Shown piece by piece: positions 7,760 through 16,737 of a stretch of 64,000 nt of DNA. Within the stretch, counting starts at the first letter, position 1, and each line of letters starts with the position of its first letter. The notes beneath the pieces were generated by a model. That model saw only the letters and a program-made list of their open reading frames with translations, was not told the origin of the DNA and ran no database searches. Source of the DNA: CAVXEH01 sp963805645 (GTDB lineage Bacteria; Chloroflexota; Limnocylindria; QHBO01); contig CAWDVA010000005.1 of NCBI GenBank assembly GCA_963805645.1, positions 248,001 through 312,000 on the forward strand, in the 5' to 3' direction. A program made the position numbers and the translations under genes.

Positions 7760-9730
7760 TCAGGCGAGCATCCCCTCGCGAGCCAGGTGGCTCTTCACCC
7801 GTTCAGCGATGGCGCGGCTGATTCCCGGCGTCTCGGCCACCTCGTCGATGCTCGCCTCGCGGATGCGCCGCACGCTCCCGAATCGCTTCAGCAGGGCCTT
7901 CTTGCGGCCCGCGCCGATGCCCGGCACACCGTCGAGCTCCGAGCGCAGCGCGCGCTTGCCCCGAACCTCGCGGTGGTAGGTGATCGCGAACCGGTGGGCC
8001 TCGTCGCGGATCCGCTGCACGAGGTAGAGCCCCTGGCTGCGGCGGGGCAGCACGATCGGGTCGGAGCGGCCCGGCACGTACAGCTCCTCGAACCGTTTGG
8101 CGAGGCCGGCCAGCGGAACCTCCGCGAGGTCCAGGTCGCGCATGACGCCCACCGCCGCAGACAGCTGCCCCTTGCCGCCGTCCACGACCACGAGGTTCGG
8201 GAGCGCCCAGCTCGTATCGCGGGACGCAGGAGTGCCGCCATCGGCCTCCGGCTCGGACCCCGCTTCCTCGGGCGCCTCATCCGCCCCGACCGCGGCCAGC
8301 GAAAGCGCCCCGGTCTCGGCCCGGAGGCGGGCCGCCCGGGTGAAGCGCCGCCGCAGCACCTCGGCCATCATCCGGAAGTCGTCGGGCGTCTCACCGGAGC
8401 GGATCCGGAACCGGCGGTACTCCCGCGGATCCGGGCGCCCGTTGACGAACACGACCATGCTGCCCACCGCACTCGTGCCCTGGATGTTGCTCATGTCGTA
8501 GCACTCGATCCGCTCCGGCACCCGATCCAGCGCAAGCGCCTCCGCGAGCTCGGTGAGAGCCTCGTCGCGCTTGCCCTCGTCGGCGAGCCACGCGGCGCGC
8601 TCCCTGGCCAGCGCCTCGACCGCGTTCTGGGTGGCGAGCGCGACCAGCCGCCGCTTCTCTCCACGCTCGGGGACGTGGAGAACGACCCGTGACCCGCGTC
8701 GGTCGGCGAGGAATCCGGACAGGGCATCGGCATCCCCCGGTGCCAGCGGCAGCTCGACGGAGCGCGGCGGTCGCTCGACGGCGGCGTAGTACTGCTGGAG
8801 GAACGAAGTGAGCACCTCGCCATCGGTCGCATCCGTCGCGTTCTCGACGATGAAGTGCTCCCGCCCGATCATCTTGCCGTTGCGGATCACGAACACCTGC
8901 AGGCACGCCTCCCCCTCCTCGCGCGCCATTCCCACCACGTCCTCCTCGGTCGTGGCGTAGGCGGCCATCTTCTGCTGCTCGATGGTGCGTTCCACGGCGC
9001 GCAGCTTGTCCCGGGCCACCGCCGCGGCCTCGTAGCGCAGCGCCTCCGCGTGCTCGGACATCTCGTGCTCGAGGTCGCGCGCGATCCCCTCCTGCTTGCC
9101 GTCGAGGAAATCCACCACACGATCGATCGCCTCGCGGTACTCCGCCTTGCCGATGGCCTCGATGCAGGGACCCTGGCAGCGATTGATGTAGTAGAGCAGG
9201 CAGGGCCGCTCGAGGACGCGCTTCCCCTCGGGGATCTCGAGGTTGCACGTCCGGAACGGGAAGATCTTGCGAAGCAGCTTCAGCGTCTCATCGACGCTCG
9301 ACGCGGACGCGTACGGCCCGAAGTAGCGGCTCCCGTCCCGGGCGAGCTTGCGGGTCCGCACGATCCGGGGGAAGTCCTCGCCGAGGGTGATCTTCACGAA
9401 CGGGTAGCTCTTGTCGTCGCGGAGGCGGATGTTGAACCGGGGGCGGTGCTCCTTGATGAGGTTTCCCTCCAGGAGAAATGCCTCGGAAACGGTGTCGGTG
9501 ACGATGTACTCGATGTCCGCGACCTCACTCACCATCCGCACGATGCGGGCGTCAAGGGCTGCCCTGGATCCGAAGTAGGAACGCACGCGGTTCCGGAGCA
9601 CGTCGGCCTTGCCAACGTAGAGCACGCGGCCATCGGCGCCCTTCATCAGGTAGACGCCGGGTGCTGTCGGGAGCTGGCGGAGGATGGCCCGCAGGTGTGC
9701 GTCGCGGGCGCGGTCGGGAGCGGCTGGCAC
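7760..9730 (-). CDS. uvrC: Excinuclease ABC subunit C
   Basis: A 656-aa nucleotide-excision-repair endonuclease. Domains in order: GIY-YIG nuclease (GVYLMKGADGRVLYVGKA, about residues 25-100), Cys-rich region (CLLYYINRCQGPC), UVR domain for UvrB contact, RNase-H-like nuclease (CYDMSNIQG ... VVDGGKGQL) and C-terminal tandem helix-hairpin-helix (GVPGIGAGRKKALL). It makes the two incisions flanking a UvrAB-marked lesion. An acidic Ala/Glu/Asp-rich insert of about 30 residues lies before the VVDGGKGQ motif. The GTG start at 9730 follows a TAGAAT -10 box by 6 nt with no ribosome-binding site, implying a leaderless message. Confidence 0.97.
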   Translation of the reverse strand: MPAAPDRARDAHLRAILRQLPTAPGVYLMKGADGRVLYVGKADVLRNRVRSYFGSRAALDARIVRMVSEVADIEYIVTDTVSEAFLLEGNLIKEHRPRFNIRLRDDKSYPFVKITLGEDFPRIVRTRKLARDGSRYFGPYASASSVDETLKLLRKIFPFRTCNLEIPEGKRVLERPCLLYYINRCQGPCIEAIGKAEYREAIDRVVDFLDGKQEGIARDLEHEMSEHAEALRYEAAAVARDKLRAVERTIEQQKMAAYATTEEDVVGMAREEGEACLQVFVIRNGKMIGREHFIVENATDATDGEVLTSFLQQYYAAVERPPRSVELPLAPGDADALSGFLADRRGSRVVLHVPERGEKRRLVALATQNAVEALARERAAWLADEGKRDEALTELAEALALDRVPERIECYDMSNIQGTSAVGSMVVFVNGRPDPREYRRFRIRSGETPDDFRMMAEVLRRRFTRAARLRAETGALSLAAVGADEAPEEAGSEPEADGGTPASRDTSWALPNLVVVDGGKGQLSAAVGVMRDLDLAEVPLAGLAKRFEELYVPGRSDPIVLPRRSQGLYLVQRIRDEAHRFAITYHREVRGKRALRSELDGVPGIGAGRKKALLKRFGSVRRIREASIDEVAETPGISRAIAERVKSHLAREGMLA

Positions 9731-9736
9731 GAGCCG

Positions 9737-9742
9737 ATTCTA
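9737..9742 (-). promoter_or_regulatory. -10 box of uvrC (leaderless start)
   Basis: TAGAAT on the minus strand, ending 6 nt before the uvrC GTG start. The transcription start would fall at or next to the start codon. No clear -35 hexamer is visible. Confidence 0.6.
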
Positions 9743-9772
9743 GGCCGATGGCGACGAGGAGACGCCCCGTGG

Positions 9773-10999
9773 CTAGGTGGCGGGCGCGGGGCTGGCTGTC
9801 GGGCCTGGCGAAGGGATCGGCTTGGCGAGCTCCGTCGCGATGTACTGATGGAGCGGTGCGTAGTCACCGAGCGTGTCGGCGCCCTTCGGGAAGAGGATGT
9901 ACGACCCGGCGTCGTTGCGGCCGGCCACCAGGGCGACGTCCTCCCTGAGCTCGAGCCGCGAATCGATCTGGAGATGTCCTGACAGCAGGAAGAGGTCGAA
10001 CGCGGACAGGTCAGTATTGAGGTGTTCCTTCAGAGCATCCATCAGGGCCAGGCCCGGTCCGAGCGCGCCAAGACCCGAACCAAGCTGGGAGCGAAGCGCA
10101 GTGAGAACGCGCTGCTGGCGCACCGATCGCGCGAAGTCGCTCGACTCCTTGGGCACGCTGGTATAGCGGTTGCGCGCGTAGTCAAGCGCCCGCTTGCCGT
10201 CGAGGTGGAGCGTGCCCTTCTTGAACGAGCCGCCGGTCCAGTGCTGGTTGCGGTAGTTGTGCTCATCCCACGTGTACTTGAACGCGGTCGGGTTGTAGAT
10301 CGTGACGCCGCCCACTGAGTCGACCGCGGCCGAGAACCCGGCGAAGTCAATCGCGATGAAGTGGTCAATGCGGAGACCGGTCAGCTTCGACACCACCGAC
10401 GCTTCGACCGCCCCCGCGTTCTGCCAGCCGCCCGCGTCCCAGCCATCGGCGAAGGCCTCGTTCACCTTCCCGTTGTGCGGCATCTCCGGAAGCCCCTGGA
10501 CCCAGACATCCCGCGGGATGGGGATGAGCGTCGTGGTGTTCATCTGCGGGTCGATGCTCATGACGTTCAGGGAGTCGGCGAGGTAGGTGCCGCCATGCTT
10601 GGGATCGCCGCTGTAGCCGATGAGCAGGACGTTCACCCGGTCCTTGCCCCCCAGCGGCCCGAAGAGGGCGCTCGACAGCATCGAGCGGCTCGACACGACG
10701 GCGTTGAAGCTGCTGACCCGTTGCCACAGCAGAACTGAGCCGAGCACGACGATCGCCACCAGGAGCAGGGAGCCGACGAGCGCGACCCGCTTGAGGCTCG
10801 GACGCCGCCTGGCGATGGCCACCGGGGCGGGGATGACGTCCGTGTCCGTGCCCGGTTCGCGAGAGCGACCCCAGGACGACGGCGCCGCATCTCCCGACCC
10901 GCCTTCCGGGGGCGTCGCGGCTGCCCGCTCCGCTTCCTGCCGCATTCGCTTTGTCCGCGCCGTGGGTACCGCCTGACTCCTGCGGCCCCGGCGCATCAT
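9773..10999 (-). CDS. LytR-CpsA-Psr (LCP) family cell-wall ligase
   Basis: A 408-aa membrane-anchored enzyme of the LCP family, which transfers undecaprenyl-pyrophosphate-linked glycopolymers to peptidoglycan on the outer face of the membrane. A cytoplasmic tail rich in Arg, Glu and Pro precedes one transmembrane helix (about residues 71-92). The LCP domain shows VNVLLIGYSG, ADSLNVMSIDP, IPRDVWV, DHFIAIDFAGF and LDGKRALDYARNRY, the motifs that bind the lipid pyrophosphate. The start is chosen at ATG 10999; a GTG at 11068 would add 23 residues. A TATCCT box at 11083-11088 on this strand is a candidate promoter. It is divergent from the UvrD-like helicase. Confidence 0.9.
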   Translation of the reverse strand: MMRRGRRSQAVPTARTKRMRQEAERAAATPPEGGSGDAAPSSWGRSREPGTDTDVIPAPVAIARRRPSLKRVALVGSLLLVAIVVLGSVLLWQRVSSFNAVVSSRSMLSSALFGPLGGKDRVNVLLIGYSGDPKHGGTYLADSLNVMSIDPQMNTTTLIPIPRDVWVQGLPEMPHNGKVNEAFADGWDAGGWQNAGAVEASVVSKLTGLRIDHFIAIDFAGFSAAVDSVGGVTIYNPTAFKYTWDEHNYRNQHWTGGSFKKGTLHLDGKRALDYARNRYTSVPKESSDFARSVRQQRVLTALRSQLGSGLGALGPGLALMDALKEHLNTDLSAFDLFLLSGHLQIDSRLELREDVALVAGRNDAGSYILFPKGADTLGDYAPLHQYIATELAKPIPSPGPTASPAPAT

Positions 11000-11177
11000 C
11001 GGGACGTCATCCGGCCGATCGGCCCTCGTGTGTCTTCCGGTCTGGTGTAGCACGGTGCTCGCCCGCACCGCGGTCGGCGGTCAGGATAGCGACTCGGTCG
11101 CCGCGTCGTTCGGCCGCTCCCCGGAGGGCGTTCGTACGGCGCCAGGGAGGGAAGGGCCGACCCTCAACCGATAAGCC

Positions 11178-12941
11178 ATGCCCCATCCACTGATAAGCGC
11201 CCGTCGAGATGATCGGGCGGTGACAACCGGCATGCCGTCCCCGCCCGCCCGCGGCCACGTGGCATCGCTTCCCGCAGCCGCACCGCCGCCGGTCGCCGCG
11301 ATGCTTGGACGACTCGACCCGGAGCAACGCGCGGCGGCCACGCTTCCGGACGGACCGGCGCAGATCATCGCCCCGGCCGGCAGCGGCAAGACCACCACCC
11401 TGGTCGCACGGCTGGGGTTCCTCATCGCCGGCGGGGTCCCGCCGGATCGCATCTGCGTCGCGACGTTCAATCGCGATGCGGCCGGCGAGCTCCAGGCACG
11501 CGTGCGTGACCGGCTCGGGCCGGCCCTTCCCGGCGCAGAGCGCATCGAGATTCGCACCCTCCACGCGCTCGCGCGGCAGATCCTGCTTGAAGGCTCGCCC
11601 CGCCTCCAGCTCGTCGCGGATCGGCTCCCGCTGCTTCGCGCAGCCCGACGTCGCACCCTCGTCGGCCGGGCCTCGGACGCGCCGCCGCTGCCCGACGTCG
11701 CGACGCTGGACGGCTGGCTGTCGGCGTGGAAGATCGAAGGCACGCCTCCCGCGCCGGAGGTGTTGCCGGTCCTGGAAGCCTATGCGCGCCTCCTTGCAGC
11801 GCGTGGCGCCCTGGACTTCGACGACCTCGTCACCGGCGCCGCGGCCCTCCTCGAGCGCGACCCTCACGCTGCGGTGCGCTGGCAGGCGCGCTTCGCGCAC
11901 ATCTGCGTCGACGAGTTCCAGGACGTGGACGCGGCGCAGCTGAGGCTGGTCCGCATCCTTGCCGAGCCGGAGCGGAACCTCTTCGTGGTGGGCGACGACG
12001 ACCAGACGATCTATGCCTGGCGATTGGCCGATGTCCGCCGGATCCTGGACTTCGGCACGCTGTACCCGGATGCCCGTCGCGTGCAGCTGGCGACGAACTA
12101 CCGCTGCCCTCCCGAGGTGGTGCGACGCTCCGCCCGCCTCATCGCGGTCAACGTCGAGCGGTTCGCGAAGCGAATCGAGCCCGGAGCCGAGGAACCCGCC
12201 GCGAACGGCGGAGGGCCCAGCCTCCTCGCCATCCATACCGATGCTCCCGACTGGCCGGAGCGCCTCGTCACGCTTTCGATCGACACGACCGCGGGAGGCG
12301 GCCGGACCTGCTTCCTCGCGCGGACCCGCGCGGAGCTTGCGCCTATCCTTCTCGCCCTCGTCCGGCGCGGCATACCCCACGCAGCGAGCATTCCGGGTCC
12401 GTTCGACTCGCCCCGGGTGGTGACCCTTGTCGACGCGGTCCGGCGTCTTCCGGGTGATCGGCCACCGTTCGCCGCCATCACCACGGCACGCGGCGCCCTC
12501 GGCTGGCGACGCGTCGACATGGCGGATGACCTTGGCGACGAAGACCACCTTGCCCTCGACGCCCTCGCCGGTTGGGCCGTCGCCTTCCGTTCGCTCGATG
12601 GGTTCCTGGCTGCCGCGACCCGTGCCCGCGAGAAGATGGCCCGACTGCGGGACCCGGCCGCCCCCATCGAACTCGTGACGGTCCACGGGGCGAAGGGCCG
12701 CGAGTGGCCGACGGTGATCATCGTGGGGTTCGAGGAGGAGCGCTTTCCGAACCGGCGGGCCCTCGTCGGCGCCCCGAACCCGGCTCGTGCCGTCGAGGAG
12801 GAGCGGCGACTCGCCTACGTGGCGGTCACGCGTGCGACCCGGAGGCTCGTCCTCGCATTCGACCCGGCCCGCCCCTCGCGGTTCGTCGAGGAGATGGGGC
12901 TCGAGGTCCCTAGAGACCCACCTCGGGAGCGACGAGGCTGA
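11178..12941 (+). CDS. Short UvrD/PcrA-like superfamily I DNA helicase
   Basis: A 587-aa SF1A helicase. Visible motifs: Q-like LDPEQRAAA, Walker A APAGSGKTTTL (about residue 65), Walker B DEFQDVD, motif III VGDDDQTIYAWR, motif IV-like TNYRCPPEVV, motif V TVHGAKGREWPTV and motif VI RRLAYVAVTRATRRL. All catalytic residues look intact. It is 100-150 residues shorter than UvrD/PcrA because the segment between motifs IV and V, where subdomain 2B sits, is very small, and the C-terminal RNA-polymerase-binding region is missing. The likely role is 3'-5' DNA unwinding in repair. The start may be 11178, GTG 11220 or ATG 11232, since the N-terminal 40 residues are low-complexity. Its last 32 nt overlap the convergent HD-domain gene. 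Confidence 0.88.
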   Translation: MPHPLISARRDDRAVTTGMPSPPARGHVASLPAAAPPPVAAMLGRLDPEQRAAATLPDGPAQIIAPAGSGKTTTLVARLGFLIAGGVPPDRICVATFNRDAAGELQARVRDRLGPALPGAERIEIRTLHALARQILLEGSPRLQLVADRLPLLRAARRRTLVGRASDAPPLPDVATLDGWLSAWKIEGTPPAPEVLPVLEAYARLLAARGALDFDDLVTGAAALLERDPHAAVRWQARFAHICVDEFQDVDAAQLRLVRILAEPERNLFVVGDDDQTIYAWRLADVRRILDFGTLYPDARRVQLATNYRCPPEVVRRSARLIAVNVERFAKRIEPGAEEPAANGGGPSLLAIHTDAPDWPERLVTLSIDTTAGGGRTCFLARTRAELAPILLALVRRGIPHAASIPGPFDSPRVVTLVDAVRRLPGDRPPFAAITTARGALGWRRVDMADDLGDEDHLALDALAGWAVAFRSLDGFLAAATRAREKMARLRDPAAPIELVTVHGAKGREWPTVIIVGFEEERFPNRRALVGAPNPARAVEEERRLAYVAVTRATRRLVLAFDPARPSRFVEEMGLEVPRDPPRERRG

Positions 12942-13479
12942 GATACCGGACCATCCGCTCGACGTGCTCGTCGAAGCCGATGCCGATCTCCTCCGCGCCG
13001 AGCAGGAGCATCTCGCGCGGGACCGCCCGCGCGAAACCGCGATCCTTCATCTTCTTGCGCACGTTGGCCGGGGTCACGTCCGCCAGCCGGCGGGTGGGCC
13101 GCATGAGCGCCACCGCGACGAGAAAGCCGGCGAGCTCGTCGCACGCGTAGACCGCGTGGTCGAGTCGCGTCCGGCGCGGAATGCCGAGCGCGTCATTGTG
13201 GCGACGGACCGCGTCGACCACCTCCGCGGCATATCCGAGCCTCAGGAGCTCATCAGCGCCGATGGCGCCGTGGGTGGCGGCATCCGGATGACGCTCGTAG
13301 TCGAGGTCGTGGAGGAGCCCGGCAATCCCCCATCGGTCAACCGTGGCATCGTCCAGCCCATCGTCGATCGCGTAGCCGCGGACGCCCGCCTCGACCAGGA
13401 TCCCGTGGTTGCGCAGGCTCGGGCTCACGTTCCAGGCGAAGAGAAGCGCACGCGCCTCGACCCGGGAAGGCTCGGCCAC
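12910..13479 (-). CDS. HD-domain hydrolase, predicted
   Basis: A 189-aa protein with an HD-superfamily metal-dependent phosphohydrolase core: NHGILVEAG, GLLHDLDYERHP with the HD doublet, THGAIGADEL and AVRRHND, followed by a helical C-terminus. Such stand-alone HD proteins are predicted phosphohydrolases, often of nucleotides or signalling molecules, and the substrate is unknown here. GTG at 13479 is preceded by GAGGAGA at about 8 nt, which lies in the last codons of the upstream 48-aa gene, only 4 nt away; the two are probably translated from one message. The 3' end overlaps the helicase gene on the other strand by 32 nt. Confidence 0.85.
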   Translation of the reverse strand: MAEPSRVEARALLFAWNVSPSLRNHGILVEAGVRGYAIDDGLDDATVDRWGIAGLLHDLDYERHPDAATHGAIGADELLRLGYAAEVVDAVRRHNDALGIPRRTRLDHAVYACDELAGFLVAVALMRPTRRLADVTPANVRKKMKDRGFARAVPREMLLLGAEEIGIGFDEHVERMVRYLSLVAPEVGL

Positions 13480-13483
13480 CCGC

Positions 13484-13630
13484 TCATCTCCTCTGGCGCG
13501 CCATCACCTCGAGCGCGCCGGCGGCGATCAGCGCGACCACGCCGAGGACGACGAGCCAGAACACTCCACCGGCGAAGAGCCCCAGCACGACGAGCAGAAT
13601 CCCAACGATCACGAGCGCGGCGATCGGCAT
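13484..13630 (-). CDS. 48-aa hydrophobic membrane peptide
   Basis: A small gene with ATG at 13630 preceded by GGAGGACGG about 6 nt upstream, a strong ribosome-binding site. The product is almost entirely hydrophobic: one long or two short helices rich in Val, Leu, Ile, Ala and Gly (IVGILLVVLGLFAGG, then FWLVVLGVVALIAAG), ending in a positively charged tail ARQRR, which suggests an N-out/C-in membrane orientation. No family is recognised; it resembles the many small predicted membrane proteins of DUF type. It lies between uvrA (87 nt upstream) and the HD-domain gene (4 nt downstream), all on the minus strand, so it is probably co-expressed with the HD protein. Confidence 0.7.
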   Translation of the reverse strand: MPIAALVIVGILLVVLGLFAGGVFWLVVLGVVALIAAGALEVMARQRR

Positions 13631-13717
13631 CGTTCCGTCCTCCAACCCCTCTGTGCGACCCCCACCCTCGCGGCGACCTGCATTCTACGTGGGGCGTCCC
13701 GGGGGACGCTGGTCGGG

Positions 13718-16648
13718 TCAGGCCGGGATGGCCTCGCGACGGCGGCCACGGCGACGAGAGGTACGGGAGGCGACGGCAGGGAGCGCCTCGCGAAGGTATC
13801 GGCCGGTGTACGAGCCGGGGTTCGCGGCGACCTCTTCCGGGGTGCCGGTGGCCACCACCCGCCCGCCACCATCTCCGCCTTCCGGTCCCAGGTCGATGAT
13901 CCAGTCCGCCGACTTGATCACGTCCAGGTTGTGCTCGATGACGACCACGGTGTTGCCGGCATCGGCCAGGCGCCCGAGGACGCTCAGCAGGCGTGAGACA
14001 TCGTCGAAGTGGAGGCCCGTGGTGGGTTCGTCGAGAATGTAGAAGGTCTTCCCGGTGGCGCGCTTCGACAGCTCGGTCGCCAGCTTCACGCGCTGCGCCT
14101 CGCCGCCCGACAGGGTCGTCGCCGGCTGACCAAGATGGACGTATCCCATCCCCACGTCGTGCAGCGTCTGGAGCTTGTTCCTGATCGACGGGACGGCCTC
14201 GAAGAAGGCCAGCGCCTCATCCACCGTCATCTCGAGGATCTCGGCCACGTTCCTGCCCTTGTAATGGATCTCCAGCGTCTCGCGGTTGTAGCGCTTGCCC
14301 TTGCAGACCTCGCAGGCGACATACACGTCGGGCAGGAAGTGCATCTCGATCTGGACGATGCCGTCACCCTGGCACGCCTCACAGCGGCCGCCCTTGACGT
14401 TGAAGCTGAAGCGACCCGGCTTGTAGCCGCGCAGCCGTGACTCCGGAACCGCGGCCAGGAGCTCGCGCATGGGCGTCCACAGACCGGTGTAGGTGGCGGG
14501 ATTCGAGCGCGGCGTTCGGCCGATGGGGCTCTGGTCAATCTCGATGACCTTGTCGATGGCCTCGATCCCCTCGATCCGTTCGTGACGGCCGGCAGGCTCG
14601 CGGGAGCCCCAGATGACCTGGGCCAGGGCCGGGTACAGGATCTGGGTCACCAGGCTCGACTTCCCGGACCCGCTGACGCCCGTCACGGCAACGAACCGTC
14701 CGAGCGGGAAGCCGACGTCGATCCCCTGCAGGTTGTTCTCGCGGGCTCCCTGCACGGTGAGCCAGGCGCCGTTCCCGTCACGCCGTCGGGGTGGTACCGG
14801 GATCGCGCGCTCACCGCGCAGGTAGGCGCCGGTGATGGAGCGTGGGTTGGCGAGGAGTCCGTCGAGCGGGCCGGAGTGGATGAGCTCCCCGCCGTGCTCG
14901 CCAGCCCGCGGACCGATGTCGATCACCCAGTCCGCGTGCCTGATCGTGTCCTCGTCGTGCTCGACCACGATCAGGGTGTTGCCGAGGTCGCGCAGGCGCA
15001 CCAGCGTCCCTATCAGCCGGTCGTTGTCCCGCTGGTGGAGGCCAATGGAGGGCTCGTCGAGAATGTAGAGGACGCCCATCAGCGACGAGCCGATCTGGGT
15101 CGCCAGCCGGATCCGTTGTGCCTCACCCCCCGACAGCGTGCCGCTCGCGCGATCCAGGGTCAGGTAGTCGAGCCCCACGTCCACCAGGAATCCGAGCCGT
15201 GCACGGATCTCCTTGAGCACCTGGCGGGCAATCTGGTTCTCGCGCTCGGTCAGGCGGTTGGGAAGGCGCTCGTACCAGCGCAGGGCATCGGTGACCGACA
15301 GCTGGGTGGTCTCGATGACGTTCCGGTCGCCGACGGTGATCGCCAGGACCTCGGGCTTGAGGCGCATCCCCCGGCACGTCGGGCAGGGCCGCGTGGTCAT
15401 GTACCGCTCGATCTCGGTCTTGATCATCTCCGAGCCGGTCTCCCGGTAGCGGCGCTGCAGGTTGGGGACCACGCCCTCGAAGGTGGTGCTGAACGTGTGC
15501 TGGGCGCCCTGCCGGGTCGTGTACAGCACGCTGACGCGCTCGCCCTTGTTGCCGTACAGCAGGATCTGCCGCGCCGGCTCGGGAAGCTCCCGGACGGGGA
15601 CATCGGTGCGGAAGCCGTAGTGCGTGGCGACCGACTCGATGATCTTGCTGAACCACGAGTCGGTGATGGCCATGCGGCGCCAGGGCAGGACCGCGCCCTC
15701 GCGAATGGAGAGGTCCTTGTTGGGCAGGACGAGGTCGGGGTCGATCTCGAGTCGGCTGCCGAGTCCCGTGCAGTCCGGGCAGGCCCCGTGCGGCGAGTTG
15801 AAGCTGAAGTTGCGCGGCGCCGGTTCCTCGAAGCTCCCCCCGTGCTCGGGACAGGCGAACCGCTCGCTGAAGAGCCTGTCCGTTCCGTTGGGCCCCTCGT
15901 CCGGAAGGTTGACGAGCAGCGTCCCGTCCGAGAGGCGCAGCGCCGTCTCGATCGAGTCGGCCATGCGCGAGGCGTCCGGTCGCTCCCCGTCCGGGTCACC
16001 CGCCGAGCCGTGCCGGACCACCAGCCGGTCCACGACCACGTCGATGCTGTGCTTGTACTTCTTCTCGAGGCTGATCTCCTCGTCGAGGTCGCGAAGCTCG
16101 CCGTCGACCCGCACCCGCACGAAGCCCGCCTGCCGCGCCCCGGCAAGGACCTTCTCGTGCTCGCCCTTGCGGTCGCGCACGAGCGGCGCCATCACCATAA
16201 CGCGCGTGCCATCCGCGAGGTCGTAGAGCTGGTCGACGATCTGCTCCACGGTCTGCCGCGTGATCTCGCGCCCGCAGACGGGGCAGTGCATGCGGCCGAT
16301 GCGCGCGAACAGCAGCCGGAGGTGGTCGTAGATCTCCGTCACGGTTCCGACCGTCGAACGCGGGTTTCGCGACGCCCCCTTCTGGTCGATGCTGATCGCC
16401 GGGGAGAGGCCGTCGATCTGGTCGACATCCGGCTTCTCCATCTGCCCCAGGAACTGGCGGGCATAGGCAGAGAGAGACTCGACGTAGCGGCGCTGCCCTT
16501 CGGCGTAGATGGTGTCGAAGGCGAGGCTCGACTTTCCGGATCCGGAGAGGCCAGTGATCACGATCAGCCTGTCCCGCGGCATCTCCACGTCGAGGTTCTT
16601 GAGGTTGTGCTCGCGCGCGCCGCGCACGACGATCTTGTCGGAGGGCAT
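13718..16648 (-). CDS. uvrA: Excinuclease ABC subunit A
   Basis: A 976-aa damage-recognition ATPase of nucleotide excision repair. It has two ABC modules: Walker A GLSGSGKSSLAFD near residue 32 with signature LSGGEAQRIRLA, and GVSGSGKSSLV with signature LSGGEAQRVKLA; both are followed by DEPSIGL/DEPTTGL Walker B segments. Zinc-finger cysteines appear as CPVCG, CPTCRG and CEACQGDG/CEVCKG. Length and motif content are standard. ATG at 16648 follows a TAGGAT -10 box by 6 nt without a ribosome-binding site, so it likely has its own leaderless promoter despite sitting downstream of the uvrB block. An Arg-rich tail ends the protein. Confidence 0.98.
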   Translation of the reverse strand: MPSDKIVVRGAREHNLKNLDVEMPRDRLIVITGLSGSGKSSLAFDTIYAEGQRRYVESLSAYARQFLGQMEKPDVDQIDGLSPAISIDQKGASRNPRSTVGTVTEIYDHLRLLFARIGRMHCPVCGREITRQTVEQIVDQLYDLADGTRVMVMAPLVRDRKGEHEKVLAGARQAGFVRVRVDGELRDLDEEISLEKKYKHSIDVVVDRLVVRHGSAGDPDGERPDASRMADSIETALRLSDGTLLVNLPDEGPNGTDRLFSERFACPEHGGSFEEPAPRNFSFNSPHGACPDCTGLGSRLEIDPDLVLPNKDLSIREGAVLPWRRMAITDSWFSKIIESVATHYGFRTDVPVRELPEPARQILLYGNKGERVSVLYTTRQGAQHTFSTTFEGVVPNLQRRYRETGSEMIKTEIERYMTTRPCPTCRGMRLKPEVLAITVGDRNVIETTQLSVTDALRWYERLPNRLTERENQIARQVLKEIRARLGFLVDVGLDYLTLDRASGTLSGGEAQRIRLATQIGSSLMGVLYILDEPSIGLHQRDNDRLIGTLVRLRDLGNTLIVVEHDEDTIRHADWVIDIGPRAGEHGGELIHSGPLDGLLANPRSITGAYLRGERAIPVPPRRRDGNGAWLTVQGARENNLQGIDVGFPLGRFVAVTGVSGSGKSSLVTQILYPALAQVIWGSREPAGRHERIEGIEAIDKVIEIDQSPIGRTPRSNPATYTGLWTPMRELLAAVPESRLRGYKPGRFSFNVKGGRCEACQGDGIVQIEMHFLPDVYVACEVCKGKRYNRETLEIHYKGRNVAEILEMTVDEALAFFEAVPSIRNKLQTLHDVGMGYVHLGQPATTLSGGEAQRVKLATELSKRATGKTFYILDEPTTGLHFDDVSRLLSVLGRLADAGNTVVVIEHNLDVIKSADWIIDLGPEGGDGGGRVVATGTPEEVAANPGSYTGRYLREALPAVASRTSRRRGRRREAIPA

Positions 16649-16654
16649 CGCGCG

Positions 16655-16660
16655 CTATCC
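16655..16660 (-). promoter_or_regulatory. -10 box of uvrA (leaderless start)
   Basis: TAGGAT on the minus strand, 6 nt before the uvrA ATG. A LexA box is not evident nearby. Confidence 0.6.
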
Positions 16661-16737
16661 TAGCAGACCGATGTGAACGTCTGTTCGAATCGTGAGGGTC
16701 CTCGCCGTCCGCGGACCGGGGCCGGCGCCCACCGACC

